Source: Berkiella sp964496435
GTDB lineage: Bacteria; Pseudomonadota; Gammaproteobacteria; Berkiellales; Berkiellaceae
NCBI GenBank assembly: GCA_964496435.1
Contig: CAZBZP010000014.1
Span: 28,340 to 92,339, forward strand
Length of the DNA stretch: 64,000 bases
Reading direction: 5' to 3'
Part shown: positions 25,645 through 34,597 of the stretch, piece by piece
Numbering within the stretch: position 1 is the first letter of the stretch
Layout of the letters: each line of letters starts with the position of its first letter
The notes under the pieces: generated by a model
What the model was told of the DNA's origin: nothing
The model's database searches: none
Seen by the model: the letters and a program-made list of their open reading frames with translations, nothing else
Position numbers and translations under genes: made by a program

Positions 25645-26027
25645 TGAATTATAAAGCCATTCATACTAATCAAGCCCCAAAAGCGATAGGTCCTTATTCT
25701 CAAGCCATTCAGGCTGGCAATCTTCTTTTTCTTTCTGGGCAAATAGGCCTAGATCCTGTCAATGCTATCTTGGTTGAAGGGGGTTGTTTGAATGAGTTTC
25801 AACAAGCCATTAAAAATATTCAAGCCATTCTGAGTACCGTAAATGCTAATTTAGAAAACATCTTGAAAATCACGCTTTATCTGTCGGACTTTAAAGACTT
25901 TGTGGCAGTTAATAATGCAATGAAAGATCTCTTAAAGGAGCCTTTCCCGGCGCGAACCACGATTCAGGTGGCTAAATTACCCCTTGGGGCGGCAGTTGAG
26001 CTTGATGTAATAGCCTTAGTTGATTAG
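25644..26027 (+). CDS. ridA: RidA family enamine/imine deaminase
   Basis: The 127-residue protein belongs to the YjgF/YER057c/UK114 (Rid) family. RidA hydrolyses reactive 2-aminoacrylate and related enamines made by PLP enzymes. It has the family start AIGPYSQAI, FLSGQIGLDP with Gly32, the catalytic Arg104 in FPARTTIQVAKLPLGA and Glu119 in AVELDVIA. Length is normal. All residues used by RidA-subfamily enzymes appear present. It follows the unknown gene at 25282 by overlap. Confidence 0.92.
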   Translation: MNYKAIHTNQAPKAIGPYSQAIQAGNLLFLSGQIGLDPVNAILVEGGCLNEFQQAIKNIQAILSTVNANLENILKITLYLSDFKDFVAVNNAMKDLLKEPFPARTTIQVAKLPLGAAVELDVIALVD

Positions 26028-26193
26028 CTTAAAGCCTAAAGTTATTTAATCAAACGAGTATAGGAGAATGCATAGGGCCAATTTGAGTTCAGCGTATTGG
26101 AGTTTAGAGGAGTATCTGATATCTTTTGCGACTCAAATTATGTAGGCTGAGATTAATTAAATTGAATAACTTAATTGTTTCGCATAGTAATTG

Positions 26194-26212
26194 GCCAGTC
26201 ACTCTGATGAGT
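26194..26212. promoter_or_regulatory. Small hairpin upstream of the antiporter gene
   Basis: GTCACTC and GAGTGAC pair around a TGAT loop about 35 bases before the GTG start of the OPA transporter gene. It may be an operator or a leader hairpin; evidence is limited to the symmetry. Confidence 0.3.
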
Positions 26213-26247
26213 GACATGTTTTTTAACATGGTAAAGGAGACTAGCGC

Positions 26248-27633
26248 GTGAGCTTAAAGTGGTTCGATTTCTTAAAGCCCGCACCTTATCTGCCCGTTAC
26301 TAAAAGCCAGGCCGAAATAAACGGCGACTACCGCTACTGGCGAATCCGGATCTGTTATTCCATCTTTCTTGGTTATGCAGTTTTTTATTTCACACGCAAA
26401 AGTTTCACTTTTGCCATGCCTTATATGTCAGCCGAACTTGGCTATTCAAAAGGCGATCTTGGCTTATTAGCGTCCATTCTATATATCAGCTACGGCATCA
26501 GTAAATTTGTCAGCGGCGTAATGTCTGACAGATCTAACCCCCGCTACTTTATGGCAACCGGTCTTATTATCACTGGGGTGCTCAATATTTTATTTGGCAT
26601 GAGCTCAGAGTTATGGGTCTTTGCTATTTTCTGGGGACTCAACGGTTGGTTCCAAGCATGGGGGTGGCCAGCTTGTTGTAAGCAACTTAATTATTGGTTT
26701 GATCAATCTGAACGTGGCTTGTGGTATAGCATTTGTAGCACCTCTCATAATTTGGGTGGCGCGCTTATTCCTTTGCTTGCTGTGTTTTGTGCCGTGAAGT
26801 TTGGCTGGCGCTATGCCATGTTTGTCCCTGCAGTATGCAGCATCATCATGGGGTTGATTTTAATTAACCGACTACGTGATGTGCCAAGAACGCTGGGCTT
26901 GCCAACGGTAGAAGATTTCAAAAATAAAGTACCTTTCACCCAATCTAATGAACATCAAACCAAACATTCTCTTTTATCAGTAAGAGAGATTTTATTTAAC
27001 CAAGTGTTAAATAATAAATATGTTTGGATATTTTCCTTGTCCTACTTCTTTGTCTATGTTGTGCGAACAGCTATCAACGATTGGACATTCTTCTATCTCA
27101 CAGAAGCGAAGAATATGGCAGACATGTTAGCAAGCAGCGGCGTGTTTTGGTTTGAAGTTGGCGGCTTTGTTGGTATGATAGCCGCTGGTTGGGGCTCCGA
27201 TTACTTTTGGAAAGGTAACCGAGTACCAGCTATGGTTGTTTGTTCAATAGGCTTAATAGGCTCCTTGTTAGGCTTGATGTATGTTCCTGAAAACTTTGTG
27301 TTTCTTGACATGGCATTGTTAGCGTTAATAGGCGCTTTTGTATTTGGCCCACAAATGATAGTTGGTTTAGCAGCGGCAGAGTTCGTAGATAAGCGAGCTG
27401 CTGCAACCTCCAATGGTTTTGCTGGCACCTTAGGTTATTTTGGTGCAGCCACTGCAGGCTATCCAATAGGCAGAATGATCGATGCTTATGGATGGCACGG
27501 ATTTTTTGTAGCGTTATTAGTTAGCTCAGCAATAATACTACTCATGTTGTTACCCTTATGGTCAGCACATGATCGCAAACTTGAAGAAAATAAACTTGGA
27601 TGGTCTTCTAAGCGTACCGCCGAGGAAGTATAG
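26248..27633 (+). CDS. Organophosphate:phosphate antiporter (GlpT/UhpT/PgtP family)
   Basis: The 461-residue protein is a 12-helix major facilitator of the OPA family. It starts with YFTRKSFTFAMPYM and has DRSNPRYFMATGLI, GLNGWFQAWGWPACCKQLNYWF and RGLWYSICSTSHNLGGALIPLL, all family signatures. OPA proteins exchange inorganic phosphate for glycerol-3-phosphate, hexose phosphates or phosphoglycerate; the exact substrate cannot be read here. In an intracellular bacterium it could import host sugar phosphates. GTG at 26248 is well supported by AAAGGAGA eight bases upstream. It is followed by the paralogous repeat-protein genes. Confidence 0.88.
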   Translation: MSLKWFDFLKPAPYLPVTKSQAEINGDYRYWRIRICYSIFLGYAVFYFTRKSFTFAMPYMSAELGYSKGDLGLLASILYISYGISKFVSGVMSDRSNPRYFMATGLIITGVLNILFGMSSELWVFAIFWGLNGWFQAWGWPACCKQLNYWFDQSERGLWYSICSTSHNLGGALIPLLAVFCAVKFGWRYAMFVPAVCSIIMGLILINRLRDVPRTLGLPTVEDFKNKVPFTQSNEHQTKHSLLSVREILFNQVLNNKYVWIFSLSYFFVYVVRTAINDWTFFYLTEAKNMADMLASSGVFWFEVGGFVGMIAAGWGSDYFWKGNRVPAMVVCSIGLIGSLLGLMYVPENFVFLDMALLALIGAFVFGPQMIVGLAAAEFVDKRAAATSNGFAGTLGYFGAATAGYPIGRMIDAYGWHGFFVALLVSSAIILLMLLPLWSAHDRKLEENKLGWSSKRTAEEV

Positions 27634-27727
27634 AAAAAGGAGGTTGTATCAATTTGAAAAAGGAAGTTTCACATTCATAAAATAATAAAGAGTTTCGTAG
27701 TTTTTTGTTGTAGTTAAGAGGTTGACG

Positions 27728-28933
27728 ATGAAGTTTATATACCACGTTCCTGGGAAGGATATTAACGCTTACAATAATGATGGCATCATTAAGCTGAGTA
27801 ATGAAGAAATACTAGGCAGTCTTGCTTATACCCCTGAAAAAGCAAAAGAAGATGATGGCTATACAGTGTTTGACACACTAGAAGAAGCCAGAAGATTTGC
27901 TCTCGTTGACCAAGAGCAGCACAAACAAGACGTATTCCCTATCATGGTTCTTGCTGCGCAAGATGATCTCGAACTTGGTGAAAAAGTCACCATAGACAAA
28001 GATGGCGATCTCGTTGTTGACGGTAAAGTAGAAAAATCCGTTAAAAAAGGCAAAAGAAACGTAAGAACAACCGTTAGCCTTGGCGAAGATGATCCAACTT
28101 TCTCAAGCTATCAAATAAACGCTAAAGAAGTCGTTATCGTAAGTGCTTCAATGAAGCATTCCTCAGACAAATTCGAAGACCACGTATTTGATAAAGCAAA
28201 TTACGATGAATTTGTTAAATCCGAAGCCTATACTAAATATTTAGCCTCAATGCCAAAAGTAGCAGCTGATGAACCAGCTAATACATCAACTGATGCTAAT
28301 ACCCCAACTGATAACACAGCTGCAAAATTTAATGTGATTGATTTTGCAAAGAGATGGTTGTTACCTGCGGGTGTTGTTGCAGGTGTTGGCGTTGGTTTTG
28401 CAACAAGTGGCGCGAGCTTGACTGCAGTTGGTTTAATTGGCAAATCATTTGGCGTAGCTTTACCTGTTGTCGGTGGAGCAGGTATTGCGTTGCAAGTCGC
28501 TGTTTCTGCGCTTGTTGGTGCTGCTGCTTATGGCACATTCTTAGCTGCTCAAGTTGTTGTTGGCGCAGTATGGAATGCAGGTAAATCTGCTTATGCTGAA
28601 TACAAGAAAACACAAAAGCAGAAGTACGAAGACAACAAAGTTGCTGCTACTAAAGACGTAGAAGCTTTGGAAGCAGAGCTTAAGTACGATGCAAATTCAG
28701 ACATGCATAAAACATTGGCAGATTTGCTCAATTCTGCACCTGAAGCTGAATTTGATGCAAGCGAAAAACTTGTTGTTAATCCTGCTACAGAAGCTAACGC
28801 AGCACCTGTTCTTAATCGTTTGCAAGTTCTTGAACAAGAACGCCAAGCGCTTAAAGAAATCCAAGCTGCTAATGATAACAAGCGTCAAGAACTCGAAGCC
28901 AAGATCCTCACCAAAGGCTTTAAGTTTAGCTAG
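27728..28933 (+). CDS. Membrane protein, paralogue of the gene at 29143
   Basis: The 401-residue product has an N-terminal soluble domain (about 1-160, beginning MKFIYHVPGKDINAYNND), a Thr/Asn/Asp-rich linker (about 175-205), a Gly/Ala/Val-rich hydrophobic region (about 215-300, several helices) and a Lys/Glu-rich coiled-coil tail to the end. This order matches the gene at 29143, and both genes have AAGAGGTTGAC just before the start. No known family is recognised. The hydrophobic hairpins resemble host-membrane insertion segments, but no secretion signal is clear. ATG at 27728 is supported by AGAGG six bases upstream. A strong terminator follows. Confidence 0.65.
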   Translation: MKFIYHVPGKDINAYNNDGIIKLSNEEILGSLAYTPEKAKEDDGYTVFDTLEEARRFALVDQEQHKQDVFPIMVLAAQDDLELGEKVTIDKDGDLVVDGKVEKSVKKGKRNVRTTVSLGEDDPTFSSYQINAKEVVIVSASMKHSSDKFEDHVFDKANYDEFVKSEAYTKYLASMPKVAADEPANTSTDANTPTDNTAAKFNVIDFAKRWLLPAGVVAGVGVGFATSGASLTAVGLIGKSFGVALPVVGGAGIALQVAVSALVGAAAYGTFLAAQVVVGAVWNAGKSAYAEYKKTQKQKYEDNKVAATKDVEALEAELKYDANSDMHKTLADLLNSAPEAEFDASEKLVVNPATEANAAPVLNRLQVLEQERQALKEIQAANDNKRQELEAKILTKGFKFS

Positions 28934-28965
28934 AAATCATAAGCTAAGTTATGAGATGAATGAAA

Positions 28966-28991
28966 AAGCCCGGTTATACCGGGCTTTTTTT
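28966..28991 (+). terminator. Rho-independent terminator
   Basis: AAGCCCGG and CCGGGCTT pair around a TTATA loop and are followed by a run of T. It ends the gene at 27728-28933. Confidence 0.88.
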
Positions 28992-29142
28992 TGGCTTTTT
29001 TCCTTAAATCTATTGTTGTTAGTGATCTTTGTTGTTAGTATGGCGGTTCTTTGTTAGGGCGATAAATACCTTAAATAAGTTAAATAACTTATTTTTTGTT
29101 TTGAAAATATATATTCATGTTGTGTCATTTAAGAGGTTGACT

Positions 29143-30430
29143 ATGAAATATTATGTAGTTGGTGAGAAAGTCACTATCGGTACCGCATCTTTAGAAACAG
29201 TGCGTGATGGTTTGGTAAATCTGGCTAAGTTTAATGGTTTTAAGACCAAAGAAGCTGCTGAACAGCTCGCTGCTTACGGCCAGCACCCCAATGCTAAAAC
29301 AGCTTATGCTGTTTATGAAATTTCTGTTGAAGGCGAAGCTGGTTTGTATGCCAGAGAATTCAAAATGAAAGGCCAAACACATCAAGGCTTTAAATTTAAA
29401 AAAGCTGAATTGCAAAACTTTGAATTAGTTTCTGCTTCATTCAAAGGCAATGACTACAATTACGCTAAAGAAGTAGCTGCGCCTGTTGTTCCAGTTGATA
29501 CAACTGTAGCTGTTGCGACACCAGTTGATACAACTGTAGCTGTTGCGACACCAGTTGATACAACTGTAGCTGTTGNNNNNNNNNNNNNNNNNNNNNNNNN
29601 NNNNNNNNNNNNNNNNNNNNNNNNNNNNNNNNNNNNNNNNNNNNNNNNNNNNNNNNNNNNNNNNNNNNNNNNNNNCGACACCAGTTGATACAACTGTAGC
29701 TAATCCTGCGACACCAGTTGATACAACTGTAGCTAATCCTGCGACACCAGTTGATACAGCTGTAGCTAATCCTGAAGCACCTGAAGAACCAGTTGCTACA
29801 ACTACAAGATTAGAAAAATTAAAAGCATTAGCTGATAAATATCGTAGAGAATTACTTGCTGGCGCAGGCTATGCATTAGCAACAACCGCTGTTGTTGTCG
29901 CTAAAGTTGTTCCTACAGTAGCTACATTTGCTGTTGCTAAAGGTTTCACAGTCCCAGCTGCTTTATTAGCAACCACCGCAACCGCTCCTGTTGTTGCTGC
30001 TGCTGCTGTAGCAACTGCTGCTACATTTGGTTTGGGTTATGCTTCATCTTTAGCTTTAACAGCTATTGCTTCTAAAGTTAAAGCAGCATACACACGCTAC
30101 AAAATGAACGCACAACAACGTCATGAAGCTGATTATCCAGTTGCTAAACAACAATTAGCACAGTTGAAAGATGCTTTAGCTGATAAAACAGCTGAAGACA
30201 ATACTTTCCTTGAACAATTGCATGCCTTCAAAAAGAATGCAGTTAAGCCTACCTTTGATGCTGAAGGTAAAGCTACTCAAGACGCAACTGTTGTTACAAG
30301 ACCCGTCGTTGTTCAATTTGAAATTGAAGCAATGAAGCGTTTGAACAAAGTTGCTGCTGATAAGCGTGCTGAAACTGAAGCTGCTTTGTTGCAAGAAGCG
30401 CGTGCAAATTTCACGCCTGCTGCAAACTAA
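29143..30430 (+). CDS. Membrane protein with TPVDTTVA tandem repeats, interrupted by assembly gap
   Basis: This is one gene read in two frames because 100 N (29576-29675) replace an unknown length. Before the gap, a soluble domain (starting MKYYVVGEKVTIGTASLETV) runs into 10-residue units TPVDTTVAVA; after it come 11-residue units TPVDTTVANPA. A Gly/Ala/Val-rich hydrophobic region follows (about 29850-30080), then a helical tail. The layout matches the paralogue at 27728. The repeat DNA (30- and 33-base units) explains why assembly failed. The frame mismatch is expected if the gap is an arbitrary 100 and should not be read as a frameshift. ATG at 29143 has AAGAGG upstream. Function is unknown. 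Confidence 0.65.
29500..29766 (+). repeat. Tandem 30/33-base coding repeats around assembly gap
   Basis: Units built on ACACCAGTTGATACAACTGT repeat on both sides of the N run, 30 bases long upstream (followed by AGCTGTTGCG) and 33 bases long downstream (followed by AGCTAATCCTGCG). The copy number is unknown because the gap falls inside the array. Confidence 0.92.
29576..29675. other. Assembly gap of 100 N
   Basis: Exactly 100 undetermined bases, the conventional placeholder for a gap of unknown size. It lies within the tandem repeat array of the gene at 29143-30430. Confidence 0.98.
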
Positions 30431-30451
30431 GTTAAGTTTTCAGTGACTAAA

Positions 30452-30480
30452 AAAGCCCAACATCGTTGGGCTTTTTTTTT
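30452..30480 (+). terminator. Rho-independent terminator
   Basis: AAAGCCCAAC and GTTGGGCTTT pair around ATC and lead into ten T. It ends the repeat-protein gene at 30430. Confidence 0.9.
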
Positions 30481-30493
30481 GCTTTTATAAAGA

Positions 30494-30561
30494 GGGCGGA
30501 CATAAAGTCCGCCCTTACATAGAATTTTGGATCTGCGTAGGGGCGGACTTTATGTCCGCCC
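30494..30561. repeat. Paired GGGCGGAC palindromes (REP-like), second copy
   Basis: Palindromes GGGCGGAC-N5-GTCCGCCC at 30494-30514 and 30541-30561, in opposite orientation, match the unit at 21161-21230. The spacer between the two palindromes differs in sequence. It lies between two convergent genes. Confidence 0.85.
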
Positions 30562-30583
30562 TTAACAAAATCGCAGACAATTG

Positions 30584-32014
30584 TTATTTTCCTTTAATTT
30601 TCTTGTACGCCTCTAAGGCGCGTTTTCTGGCAAAATCATGCTCCACAATAGGCTTGGGGTACGTCTTGCCTAAAACCACGCCTGCCTTATCGAGGACTGC
30701 TTGTGGTGCTTGCCAAGGGCAATGAATATATTTGGCAGGTAAATCCTTTAACTCTGGCACCCATTCCTTAATATAATCACCTTCTTTATCAAATTTTTGT
30801 CCCTGTAAAACAGGATTAAAAATACGAAAATAGGGAGCGGCATCAGCACCACTGCCTGCAACCCACTGCCAGGAAGCGGCATTATTCGCCAAATCAGCAT
30901 CAACCAGGGTATCCCAAAACCAAGCCTCGCCGTCTTGCCATGGCTGCATAAGATGTTTGATTAAAAAGGATGCCACTATCATGCGTACGCGGTTATGCAT
31001 CCAGCCGATATGCCATAACTCGCGCATGCCAGCATCAACGATAGGATATCCTGTTAAGCCTTTTTGCCAGCTTTTTAAATGCTTTTTATTGTATAGCCAA
31101 GGGAAAGCATTAAAAGCAGGTAAATAGGCCGTTTCTGGCAAGTGGGGATAGTGATACAAAAGATAAGTTGAAAATTCTCTCCATACCAGTTCGCTCAGAA
31201 AATGATCTACATCGGCATATATATTTGCTTTTTGTTGTTGAACAGTTTGTGCTGCATGCCAAATCTGTATAGGGCTTAACTCGCCAAAATGTAAGTGCGG
31301 TGATAGCCTTGAAGTTGCAGGTATATTGGGATAATCGCGCATGGTTTTATATCCCTGCACCGTTTTACTTAAAAAGGATTTAAGTTTGTCTTTCGCCGCC
31401 TTTTCACCTGGTTGCCAGCTTGCTTTTATGCCTTTATCCCAGGGAATGTGGGGTAAGAGCGCTAGCGAATCCAGCTTTAGGCTTTTATCCATTAAGCTCT
31501 CAAATGACCGTGGCGCTGGCAGGATTTCACGCATCATTTGTTGCTTGAGCGTTTTGCAAAAGGGTGTGAAAACTTTAAACGGTGCTCCTGATTTGTTCAT
31601 TATTTCCCAGGGTTCTTTTAATAAAGCCCCGTTATAGGAATGTACCTCCAAGCCTTGATCACTAAGTGATTTTTTTATAAGCGTGTCTCTTTTGATATAC
31701 ATAGGTTCATAACAACGATTCCAATAAATATTCTGAACTTTATGTTTTTTAATTAAACCATGGAGTATATCAAGTGCGACACCTTTTTGAAGGATAAGCT
31801 TGGCATTGTATTTGTTTTCAAGTTCTTCACTTAATTTTTGCAAACTATAATGTAACCACCAACGGCTTGCTGCGCCGGGCTGCCAGGCTTCATCAGTTTC
31901 ATCCAGAATATAAAGCAATAATAAAGGTGCCTTTGATTTTGCTGCGTTATAAAGCGCTGGATTATCCTGTATTCTCAAATCTTGTCTAAACCAAACCAGG
32001 GCAGGGGATGTCAT
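30584..32014 (-). CDS. phrB: Deoxyribodipyrimidine photolyase
   Basis: The 476-residue protein is a class I CPD photolyase that uses blue light and FAD to split pyrimidine dimers. The N-terminal antenna domain begins ALVWFRQDLRIQDNPAL. The FAD domain has SRLSPHLHFGELSP, FLSELVWREFSTYLLY, TGYPIVDAGMRELWHIGWMHNR (split motif) and DADLANNAASWQWVAGSGADAAPYFRIFNP. Length is standard (about 470). Its start overlaps the recombinase stop by one base, so the two are probably one transcript. Light repair suggests the bacterium or its host meets sunlit water. Confidence 0.95.
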   Translation of the reverse strand: MTSPALVWFRQDLRIQDNPALYNAAKSKAPLLLLYILDETDEAWQPGAASRWWLHYSLQKLSEELENKYNAKLILQKGVALDILHGLIKKHKVQNIYWNRCYEPMYIKRDTLIKKSLSDQGLEVHSYNGALLKEPWEIMNKSGAPFKVFTPFCKTLKQQMMREILPAPRSFESLMDKSLKLDSLALLPHIPWDKGIKASWQPGEKAAKDKLKSFLSKTVQGYKTMRDYPNIPATSRLSPHLHFGELSPIQIWHAAQTVQQQKANIYADVDHFLSELVWREFSTYLLYHYPHLPETAYLPAFNAFPWLYNKKHLKSWQKGLTGYPIVDAGMRELWHIGWMHNRVRMIVASFLIKHLMQPWQDGEAWFWDTLVDADLANNAASWQWVAGSGADAAPYFRIFNPVLQGQKFDKEGDYIKEWVPELKDLPAKYIHCPWQAPQAVLDKAGVVLGKTYPKPIVEHDFARKRALEAYKKIKGK

Positions 32015-33225
32015 TATATTTCTTCTCTTAAAGTTAAGCCTTGGGCAGAATGATGTAAATCATTGGTTGCAATATGAACATAAATCATTGTTGTTGATAT
32101 ATCAGAATGACCCATGAGTGTTTTTACTTTTTCAATGGGGCAACCGGATTTTACTAAATAAGTGCCATAGGAATGTCGTAGCCAGTGGGCAGATGCTTTG
32201 CGCAGTTTTGAAGCACGATGTAATAATTTATGCGCTTCATCCTTTTGAGAAAGTGCTTGGGTTTCATAGAATATAGCAGCAGTTTCAAAGGATTGTTTCA
32301 ATATTTGATCAATTCTTCTGCGATGAATTGGGGTCTTTTTATCTTCTGCAGGTATTAAGGGCGTTTCTTCTTCAAAGGCTGGCAACAAGGTTTCACAGCC
32401 CATCGCTTTTCTGAATTCAATCAAAGCATCCAGGTATTCATCGACAACAACAATTTTGCGCATTTTTTCGCCTTTACCAACGACTTTTAAAAACCATTCT
32501 CCTTCAAGCAGGGTAAAATTGCCCATACAATGGTTGGTTATTTCAGCTAGGCGTAAACCCGTATAAAATAAAGTTAAAATAATATATTTTGCGCGAATAA
32601 CCTGAAATTCAGAGATAGTTTTGTTTTGTTGTTGAAGTGCAAGCGCCTCTAAGACCGTGTTTATTTCTGTTCTTTCAAGCCATCTTTCCATACTCTGCGC
32701 TTGGTTTCGCTTTTTGCGTCTTTTGGCCACACTTAGAGGATTCCCTTTAAGATATTGCGTTTGCACCAGATAATTGAAAAAGCTATCAATGATACTCATC
32801 GTTTTTTTTATTGATACTGACGATAAAGGGCCACCAAAGGGGCGCCAATCGGGGTTTACTGAACCATCTTTGCGACATTTTGCGCGTTTGTTGCCGCACC
32901 ATTTTTGCGTTGGTGTGGGAGCTGCTAGAAAACGTTGATACGCGACCAAATCGTCAAAGGAAAGGGCAGAAATGGTGGTTTGCTGTACATGAGCGCACCA
33001 TAAAACCAATCGCTCGAGTTCTTTAACATAGGTTTGATAGGTGAGTGTTGAGCCTTGATAGCCAATCAGGAAGGATTGTAATGCTTGGGCGTCGTTAGTC
33101 GCATTGAGCATATTCGGGCTGTCATTTAGATTGTATCCAGGCGTCAAACTTAAGGTTTGGCTTAGCAATCTGAAATCTGTAGAGTCGTTGCTTAAAAAAA
33201 GCGGGTTAATAAAATTAGCAGACAT
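32014..33225 (-). CDS. Tyrosine recombinase (phage-type integrase)
   Basis: The 403-residue protein has an N-terminal core-binding domain (about 45-165) with an unusual Cys/Lys insert (WCGNKRAKCRKDG, about 109-121), then the catalytic domain. The five-residue catalytic set is visible: Arg225 in TGLRLAEI, Lys251 in GKGEK, His347 and Arg350 in HWLRHS, His373 in GHSDI and nucleophile Tyr382 in MIYVH. It should be active. No attachment-site tRNA or phage genes flank it, so it is not clearly part of a mobile island. It is read into phrB with a one-base overlap. Confidence 0.9.
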   Translation of the reverse strand: MSANFINPLFLSNDSTDFRLLSQTLSLTPGYNLNDSPNMLNATNDAQALQSFLIGYQGSTLTYQTYVKELERLVLWCAHVQQTTISALSFDDLVAYQRFLAAPTPTQKWCGNKRAKCRKDGSVNPDWRPFGGPLSSVSIKKTMSIIDSFFNYLVQTQYLKGNPLSVAKRRKKRNQAQSMERWLERTEINTVLEALALQQQNKTISEFQVIRAKYIILTLFYTGLRLAEITNHCMGNFTLLEGEWFLKVVGKGEKMRKIVVVDEYLDALIEFRKAMGCETLLPAFEEETPLIPAEDKKTPIHRRRIDQILKQSFETAAIFYETQALSQKDEAHKLLHRASKLRKASAHWLRHSYGTYLVKSGCPIEKVKTLMGHSDISTTMIYVHIATNDLHHSAQGLTLREEI

Positions 33226-33378
33226 TTTATACCATTATCAAAAAAAGCGAATTTATCATTTTTCTTATTTTATAAGAGAATGTTTAGTGATGAGAAGAAA
33301 AGAAATTTGTCCTTATAATAATTGCAGTTATACTTTAGTTAGCTCAACCCAAACGTATGCAGCACAAGGATAGGCAGC

Positions 33379-33975
33379 ATGTTTTGCTTGAAGAGACTGA
33401 CGTGCTTTTTGTTGGTAATCTTTCCAATTATTGTTTTTGCCCAAGACAATAATGATAAGCCACAGGAAGTGATTTCAAGTATTCAAACCCAAATACTGCA
33501 TGCTATTGAAAACAAAGATCTCGAAAAATTAAGCCAAATATTCACACCAAATGCCTGCATTGTGCTCGAGAATGCACAGCCATTTCATAGTAATATTGAT
33601 TTTAAAAAATATATTGAATCACCAGCACTGCTGAATCAACTCAAGGTGAAAAGTTTTAAAGTTAAAAAAGTATCTGTAGATAACGACATTGAAGTTATTG
33701 AAAAGAATATCTTTATAGCAAGTGGAACGGCAGAGTTTGAATACCAGTTCTCGCGAGATAAAGTAATACTAGAACCTGTACAATGGATAGCAACATTTAT
33801 TCAAAGAGAAGGGAAATGGTACATTGCTAGCTATCAAAGCACCGTTAATGTTCTGGATAACCCCATAATCGTAGAAATGCGCCATGATTACTATATGATC
33901 AGTTTTATTACACTTATTATTGGCTTTATTATTGGTATCGCTTGGAAGAAAATTTTCAGAAAATTTAAAATGTAA
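33379..33975 (+). CDS. Exported NTF2-like protein with C-terminal membrane anchor
   Basis: The 198-residue product has a signal peptide (about 1-21, ending VFAQ), an NTF2/SnoaL-like domain (about 28-155, with ILHAIENKDLEKLSQIFTPNACIVLEN and VQWIATFIQREGKWYIASYQS) and a C-terminal hydrophobic helix (about 172-190) followed by basic residues. It is expected in the periplasm, anchored by its tail. Substrate or partner is unknown; the fold is only a similarity call. The downstream sixA-like gene starts 15 bases later and is probably co-transcribed. Confidence 0.65.
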   Translation: MFCLKRLTCFLLVIFPIIVFAQDNNDKPQEVISSIQTQILHAIENKDLEKLSQIFTPNACIVLENAQPFHSNIDFKKYIESPALLNQLKVKSFKVKKVSVDNDIEVIEKNIFIASGTAEFEYQFSRDKVILEPVQWIATFIQREGKWYIASYQSTVNVLDNPIIVEMRHDYYMISFITLIIGFIIGIAWKKIFRKFKM

Positions 33976-33990
33976 GGTTAAGTAAATTTC

Positions 33991-34467
33991 ATGGATCTCT
34001 ACTTGGTTCGACATGGCGAAGCCTATTCTAGCGAAGAACGCTTTGAACGCCCCTTAAATTCACGGGGTCAAAATGAAGTGTTGCAGGTTGCTAACTATCT
34101 GTTGAGCGAGCATTGTCAGGTGGAGACCATTTTCCACAGTGAGAAATTACGCTCCATCGAAACAGCAGAAATTATTGCTAATACCCTAGGCCTGAGTGCG
34201 AAGCTTCAATTATTACCCAGCTTAGATCCTGATGAGGATGTATTTCGCCTCATTGGAGATATTCATGAATTTACTCAAAATACAATGATAGTGGGGCATT
34301 TACCTAATCTTGCTTTGCTCAGCAGTTTTTTATTGAGCGGCAAAATCAGCACGCCCAGCCTCTCTTTTCTAACCGCCACTACGGCATGCCTTGTGCATGC
34401 GGGCGAAGAATGGAAATTAAAATGGTCCGTTGATCCGCACGATTTGAGAAAAACACTTCAGAAATAA
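33991..34467 (+). CDS. sixA: SixA-like phosphohistidine phosphatase
   Basis: The 158-residue protein starts MDLYLVRHGEAYSSEERFERPLN, the RHG motif of SixA, and has IFHSEKLRSIETAEIIA and TMIVGHLPNLALLSSFLL with the second catalytic His. SixA removes phosphate from phosphohistidine on Hpt domains or on the phosphotransferase NPr in Escherichia coli. Length is typical (about 160). No target histidine kinase is nearby. Confidence 0.87.
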   Translation: MDLYLVRHGEAYSSEERFERPLNSRGQNEVLQVANYLLSEHCQVETIFHSEKLRSIETAEIIANTLGLSAKLQLLPSLDPDEDVFRLIGDIHEFTQNTMIVGHLPNLALLSSFLLSGKISTPSLSFLTATTACLVHAGEEWKLKWSVDPHDLRKTLQK

Positions 34468-34524
34468 CAATAACCCTTCGCAAATCAACCGCGGTTTGTG
34501 GGTTGGGTTTGTAAATAAAAAAAT

Positions 34525-34549
34525 GCCCGGTTAGATAAACTAACCAGGC
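34525..34549 (-). terminator. Rho-independent terminator
   Basis: A ten-base-pair hairpin with one mismatch (GCCCGGTTAG / CTAACCAGGC) is followed on the minus strand by a run of seven T. It lies about 50 bases past the stop of the DUF4015-like gene and fits its end. Confidence 0.7.
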
Positions 34550-34597
34550 GGGGTGAAATGAAATGAACTACTTTTTTGTTTTTTTACTTGTGTTTAC

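Noticed and set aside
29160..29475. Apparent frameshift in the repeat protein
   Set aside because: The frame change occurs across the 100-N gap, whose true length is unknown, so the gene is treated as intact.
29460..29693. Open frames spanning the N run
   Set aside because: They exist only because N codons are read as open; the minus-strand frame is a shadow of the repeat.
32014..33225. The tyrosine recombinase as evidence of a prophage or genomic island
   Set aside because: No phage genes, tRNA target, att repeats or insertion-sequence features were seen nearby, so no mobile element is annotated.
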